Shown here piece by piece: positions 5,172 to 7,343 of a stretch of DNA of 7,343 bases; the first letter of the stretch is position 1, and each line of letters opens with the position of its first letter. Below the pieces are notes generated by a model. It worked only from the letters and a program-made list of their open reading frames with translations. It searched no databases and was not told the DNA's origin. This DNA is from an uncultured Clostridia bacterium. GTDB taxonomy: Bacteria; Bacillota; Clostridia; TANB77; CAG-508. The DNA lies in contig CAPNAQ010000089.1 of NCBI GenBank assembly GCA_948663505.1, positions 1 to 7,343 of the forward strand, given 5' to 3'. The position numbers and the translations under genes are program-made.

Positions 5172-5263
5172 AGACCAATGGAGACATTCTTAAATTGGTC
5201 GAATTAATATAATAAATATAATTTAAAAAATTTCGACCAATTTAAGAATGTCTACATTAGTCT
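5172..5263. repeat. Long inverted repeat enclosing the clpP promoter
   Basis: Positions 5172-5203 pair with 5232-5263 over 32 positions with only two mismatches; the inner 22 (5182-5203 with 5232-5253) are perfect. The 28-base centre holds the -10 boxes of clpP. Each arm also contains its own smaller dyad: GACCAAT (5173-5179) with ATTGGTC (5194-5200) on the left, and CGACCA (5234-5239) with TGGTCG (5263-5268) on the right, so the GGTC/GACC core occurs repeatedly. GGTCGAA resembles the half-site of the class III heat-shock repressor CtsR (GGTCAAA), but the direct-repeat spacing that CtsR needs is not present. It may be a multi-part operator, a large cruciform or transcript hairpin, or a decayed inserted element. 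Confidence 0.8.
5195..5222 (+). promoter_or_regulatory. Probable promoter of clpP inside the inverted repeat
   Basis: TTGGTC (5195-5200, 3 of 6) with a 16-base spacer and a perfect TATAAT at 5217-5222; a second TATAAT is at 5208-5213 but lacks a good -35. The -35 overlaps the GGTCGAA motif of the left arm, and the right arm lies just past the predicted start (near 5229), so a protein bound to the repeat would block transcription. The leader to the ATG at 5289 is about 60 bases. Confidence 0.45.
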
Positions 5264-5288
5264 GGTCGAACTATAAGGAGGAATAAAA

Positions 5289-5900
5289 ATGTTAGAGAAG
5301 AATAGTTTGGTACCTTATGTAATTGAACAAACAAGTAAAGGAGAAAGATCATATGATATTTTTTCAAGATTATTAAAAGATAGAATAATATTTTTAGGAG
5401 AAGATGTAAATGCTACATCTGCAAGTTTAGTAATAGCACAATTACTATTTTTAGAATCAGAAGATCCAGATAAAGAAATATCATTATATATAAATTCACC
5501 TGGTGGATCAATAACAGATGGAATGGGAATTGTTGACACAATGAATTATATAAAAAGTCCAGTATCAACAATATGTGTAGGATTAGCTGCAAGTTTTGGA
5601 GCAGTATTATTAGCAAATGGGGAAAAGGGCAGAAGATTTGCAACACCAAATTCTGAAATATTAATACATCAACCACTAATAGGAGGTCAAGGTGGAGGAA
5701 TTTCAGGTCAAGCTACTGAAATAAAAATTCATGCAGATCATATGATTAGAACAAGAGAAAAATTAAACAAATTATTAAGTAATAAAACAGGTCAATCTAT
5801 TGAGACAATAGAAAGAGATACAGAAAGAGATCATTATATGACAGCTGAAGAAGCTTTAAAATATGGTTTAATAGATGGAATTATGGATAAAAGAATATAG
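5289..5900 (+). CDS. clpP: ATP-dependent Clp protease proteolytic subunit ClpP
   Basis: Serine peptidase that forms a two-ring, 14-subunit chamber and degrades proteins fed in by ClpX or ClpC in the cytoplasm. The 203-residue length is typical. The catalytic triad is visible: Ser102 in GLAASFGAVLL, His127 in ILIHQPL, and Asp181 in TERDHYM. INSPGGS (69-74) forms the oxyanion-hole region. After His127 the loop reads IGGQGGGIS before GQATEI, about five residues longer and more Gly-rich than the GGAQ of B. subtilis ClpP, and the motif has Phe103 where Met is usual. The ATG at 5289 has AGGAGG at 5276-5281 with a seven-base spacer. It is probably co-transcribed with clpX, 62 bases downstream, from the promoter in the long inverted repeat. 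It is intact and should be active. Confidence 0.96.
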   Translation: MLEKNSLVPYVIEQTSKGERSYDIFSRLLKDRIIFLGEDVNATSASLVIAQLLFLESEDPDKEISLYINSPGGSITDGMGIVDTMNYIKSPVSTICVGLAASFGAVLLANGEKGRRFATPNSEILIHQPLIGGQGGGISGQATEIKIHADHMIRTREKLNKLLSNKTGQSIETIERDTERDHYMTAEEALKYGLIDGIMDKRI

Positions 5901-5962
5901 AAAAATATAAAATTTAAAATAAGTAAAAAATTTTCAAATCAAGATTGTGACTTAGGAAGGGA

Positions 5963-7289
5963 ATGATATTAAATATGACAAAAAATGACACACCAAAAAG
6001 TGTAAGATGTTCATTTTGTGGGAAAGCACAAGAAAATGTAAGAAGAATAGTAGCAGGACCAGGAGTATATATATGTGATGAATGTGTAGATTTGTGTACA
6101 AGTATAATTGAAGCAGAAGGATATGAAGAAGATGAAGAATATACATTAAATAACTTAGATAAAATACCAAATCCTAAAGAAATAAAGAAAATATTAGATG
6201 ACTATGTAATAGGACAAGAAGAAGCTAAAAAAACACTATCTGTTGCAGTATATAATCATTATAAGAGAATAGCTCATGAAGAAAGTACAGAAAAAGAAGA
6301 TGTCGAAATTCAAAAAAGTAACATATTGTTATTAGGACCAACTGGCTGTGGAAAAACACTTCTTGCAAGAACATTAGCTAAAATATTAAATGTGCCATTT
6401 GCAATAGCAGATGCTACAACATTAACAGAAGCAGGATATGTTGGTGAAGATGTAGAAAATATTTTGTTAAAGTTAATACAAGCATCTGATGGAGATATAC
6501 AAAAAGCAGAAAAAGGTATAGTATATATAGATGAAATTGACAAAATAACAAGAAAATCTGAAAATTTATCAATAACAAGAGATGTAAGTCGGAGAAGGAG
6601 TTCAACAAGCACTTCTAAAAATTATAGAAGGAACAGTAGCATCTGTACCACCTCAAGGTGGTAGAAAGCATCCAAATCAAGAAATGCTCCAAATAAATAC
6701 AGAAAATATATTATTTATCTGTGGAGGAGCTTTTGAAGGATTAGAGAAGATAATAAATGAAAGAATAGGAAAAAAAGGTATTGGATTTGGAACAAAAATA
6801 GAAAGTACAAAAGAAGTAAATAAATATGAAGTATTTCAAGAATTATTGCCACAAGATTTACTAAAATTTGGATTAATTCCAGAGTTTATAGGTAGATTAC
6901 CAATAATAGCAACACTTAGAGATTTAGATAAACAAGCATTAATAAAAATTGCTACAGAACCAAAAAATGCATTAATAAAGCAATATCAAAAATTGTTAGA
7001 AATGGATAATGTTGAGCTTGAATTTGATGAACAAGCATTAGATTCTATTGTTGATAAAGCCATAGAAAGAAAAACTGGTGCAAGAGGTTTACGTTCTATA
7101 ATTGAAGAAATTATGAGAGATATAATGTTTGAAATACCTTCAACTCCAAATATATCTAAATGTGTTATAACTAAAGAAACAGTTATAGATAAAAAAGCTC
7201 CAGAACTTGTTATAGATGAACTTAAAAAAGAAAATAAAGAAAAAAAGAAAAGACATATTCCAAATAAAAAGGGTAAAGAAACAGCTTGA
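5963..7289 (+). pseudogene. clpX: clpX, Clp protease ATPase subunit, interrupted by a +1 frameshift
   Basis: ClpX is a hexameric AAA+ unfoldase that delivers substrates to ClpP. The first frame (5963-6589) encodes the zinc-binding domain (C16, C19, C38, C41), Walker A GPTGCGKT (125-132, with Cys where Ser is common), the pore-1 loop GYVG (158-161) and Walker B IVYIDEID. After TRDVS, one extra base (T6589 or C6590) shifts the frame; unrepaired translation adds 24 foreign residues and stops at 6664. Removing that base restores the full family sequence GEGVQQALLKIIEG, then sensor 1, the ClpP-binding IGFG loop (about 273-276), the arginine finger in GLIPEFIGRLP, and sensor 2 TGARGLR, for a 441-residue protein of normal length. 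The ATG at 6684 lacks a ribosome binding site, so reinitiation is unlikely. The start may be 5963 (AGGA, 5-base spacer) or 5975 (MTKND). A sequencing or assembly error is the simplest explanation; a real mutation is possible. No terminator is seen after 7289, so the operon may continue. Confidence 0.93.
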
Positions 7290-7343
7290 TTTTAATTCAT
7301 TAGAGAAACTTTTTATAAAAATTTAAAAATATAAAAAAATAAA

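Noticed and set aside
5161..5280. Canonical CtsR operator upstream of clpP
   Set aside because: CtsR needs directly repeated GGTCAAA heptamers about 11 bases apart; here the GGTC cores are inverted or 8 bases apart, with GAA or TTT after them.
6684..7289. A separate gene starting at the ATG at 6684
   Set aside because: There is no ribosome binding site, and the product is exactly the C-terminal part of ClpX, continuous with the upstream frame after removal of one base.
7290..7343. Terminator after clpX
   Set aside because: Only A/T runs without a GC-bearing stem; nothing supportable in this tail.

Overview
The window is very AT-rich DNA from a low-GC, Gram-positive, endospore-forming bacterium, most likely a member of the Clostridia (Firmicutes), possibly an uncultured gut lineage. 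The evidence is strong AGGAGG-type ribosome binding sites, TTGnnn/TATAAT promoters, A/T-ending codons, the standard bacterial code with TGA as stop, a zinc-type L28 ribosomal protein and a recognisable 24-residue SpoVM sporulation peptide. No rRNA, tRNA, CRISPR array or intact transposase is visible.

Layout. (1) 1-2063 is an accessory-looking segment on the + strand. It holds the tail of an unidentified gene (to 116), an orphan 229-aa protein (230-919) whose N-terminal half resembles an ADP-ribosyltransferase-type fold, a gap with three small hairpins, an orphan 251-aa protein (1217-1972), and an 18-codon remnant (1976-2032) that looks like the start of a larger clostridial family. It is closed by a 10-bp hairpin. 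(2) nth, endonuclease III, runs leftward (2761-2129) from its own promoter. (3) A small-gene pair runs rightward: a 49-aa two-helix membrane protein (2944-3093) and spoVM (3115-3189). It converges on rpmB (3405-3205, minus), and both share one bidirectional terminator built from the last codons of rpmB. (4) 3406-3812 lies between the divergent rpmB and tig. It contains a roughly 210-nt nested inverted repeat with a branched tip, either a structured RNA or a MITE-like element. (5) 3813-7289 is the protein quality-control cluster tig, clpP, clpX on the + strand. tig ends in a clear terminator. clpP has its own promoter inside a long inverted repeat. clpX is broken by a single extra base at about 6589/6590.

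How the genes work together. Trigger factor meets nascent chains at the ribosome exit tunnel, and ClpX unfolds substrates and feeds them into ClpP; tig-clpP-clpX is a conserved bacterial order. The spoVM/rpmB neighbourhood recalls Bacillus, where spoVM and rpmB are adjacent. The segment at the left end shows no functional link to these housekeeping genes and carries the signs of gene flux: orphans and a truncated remnant.

The items most worth following are the 3491-3700 element, the clpP operator-like repeat, the clpX frameshift, and the ART-like orphan.
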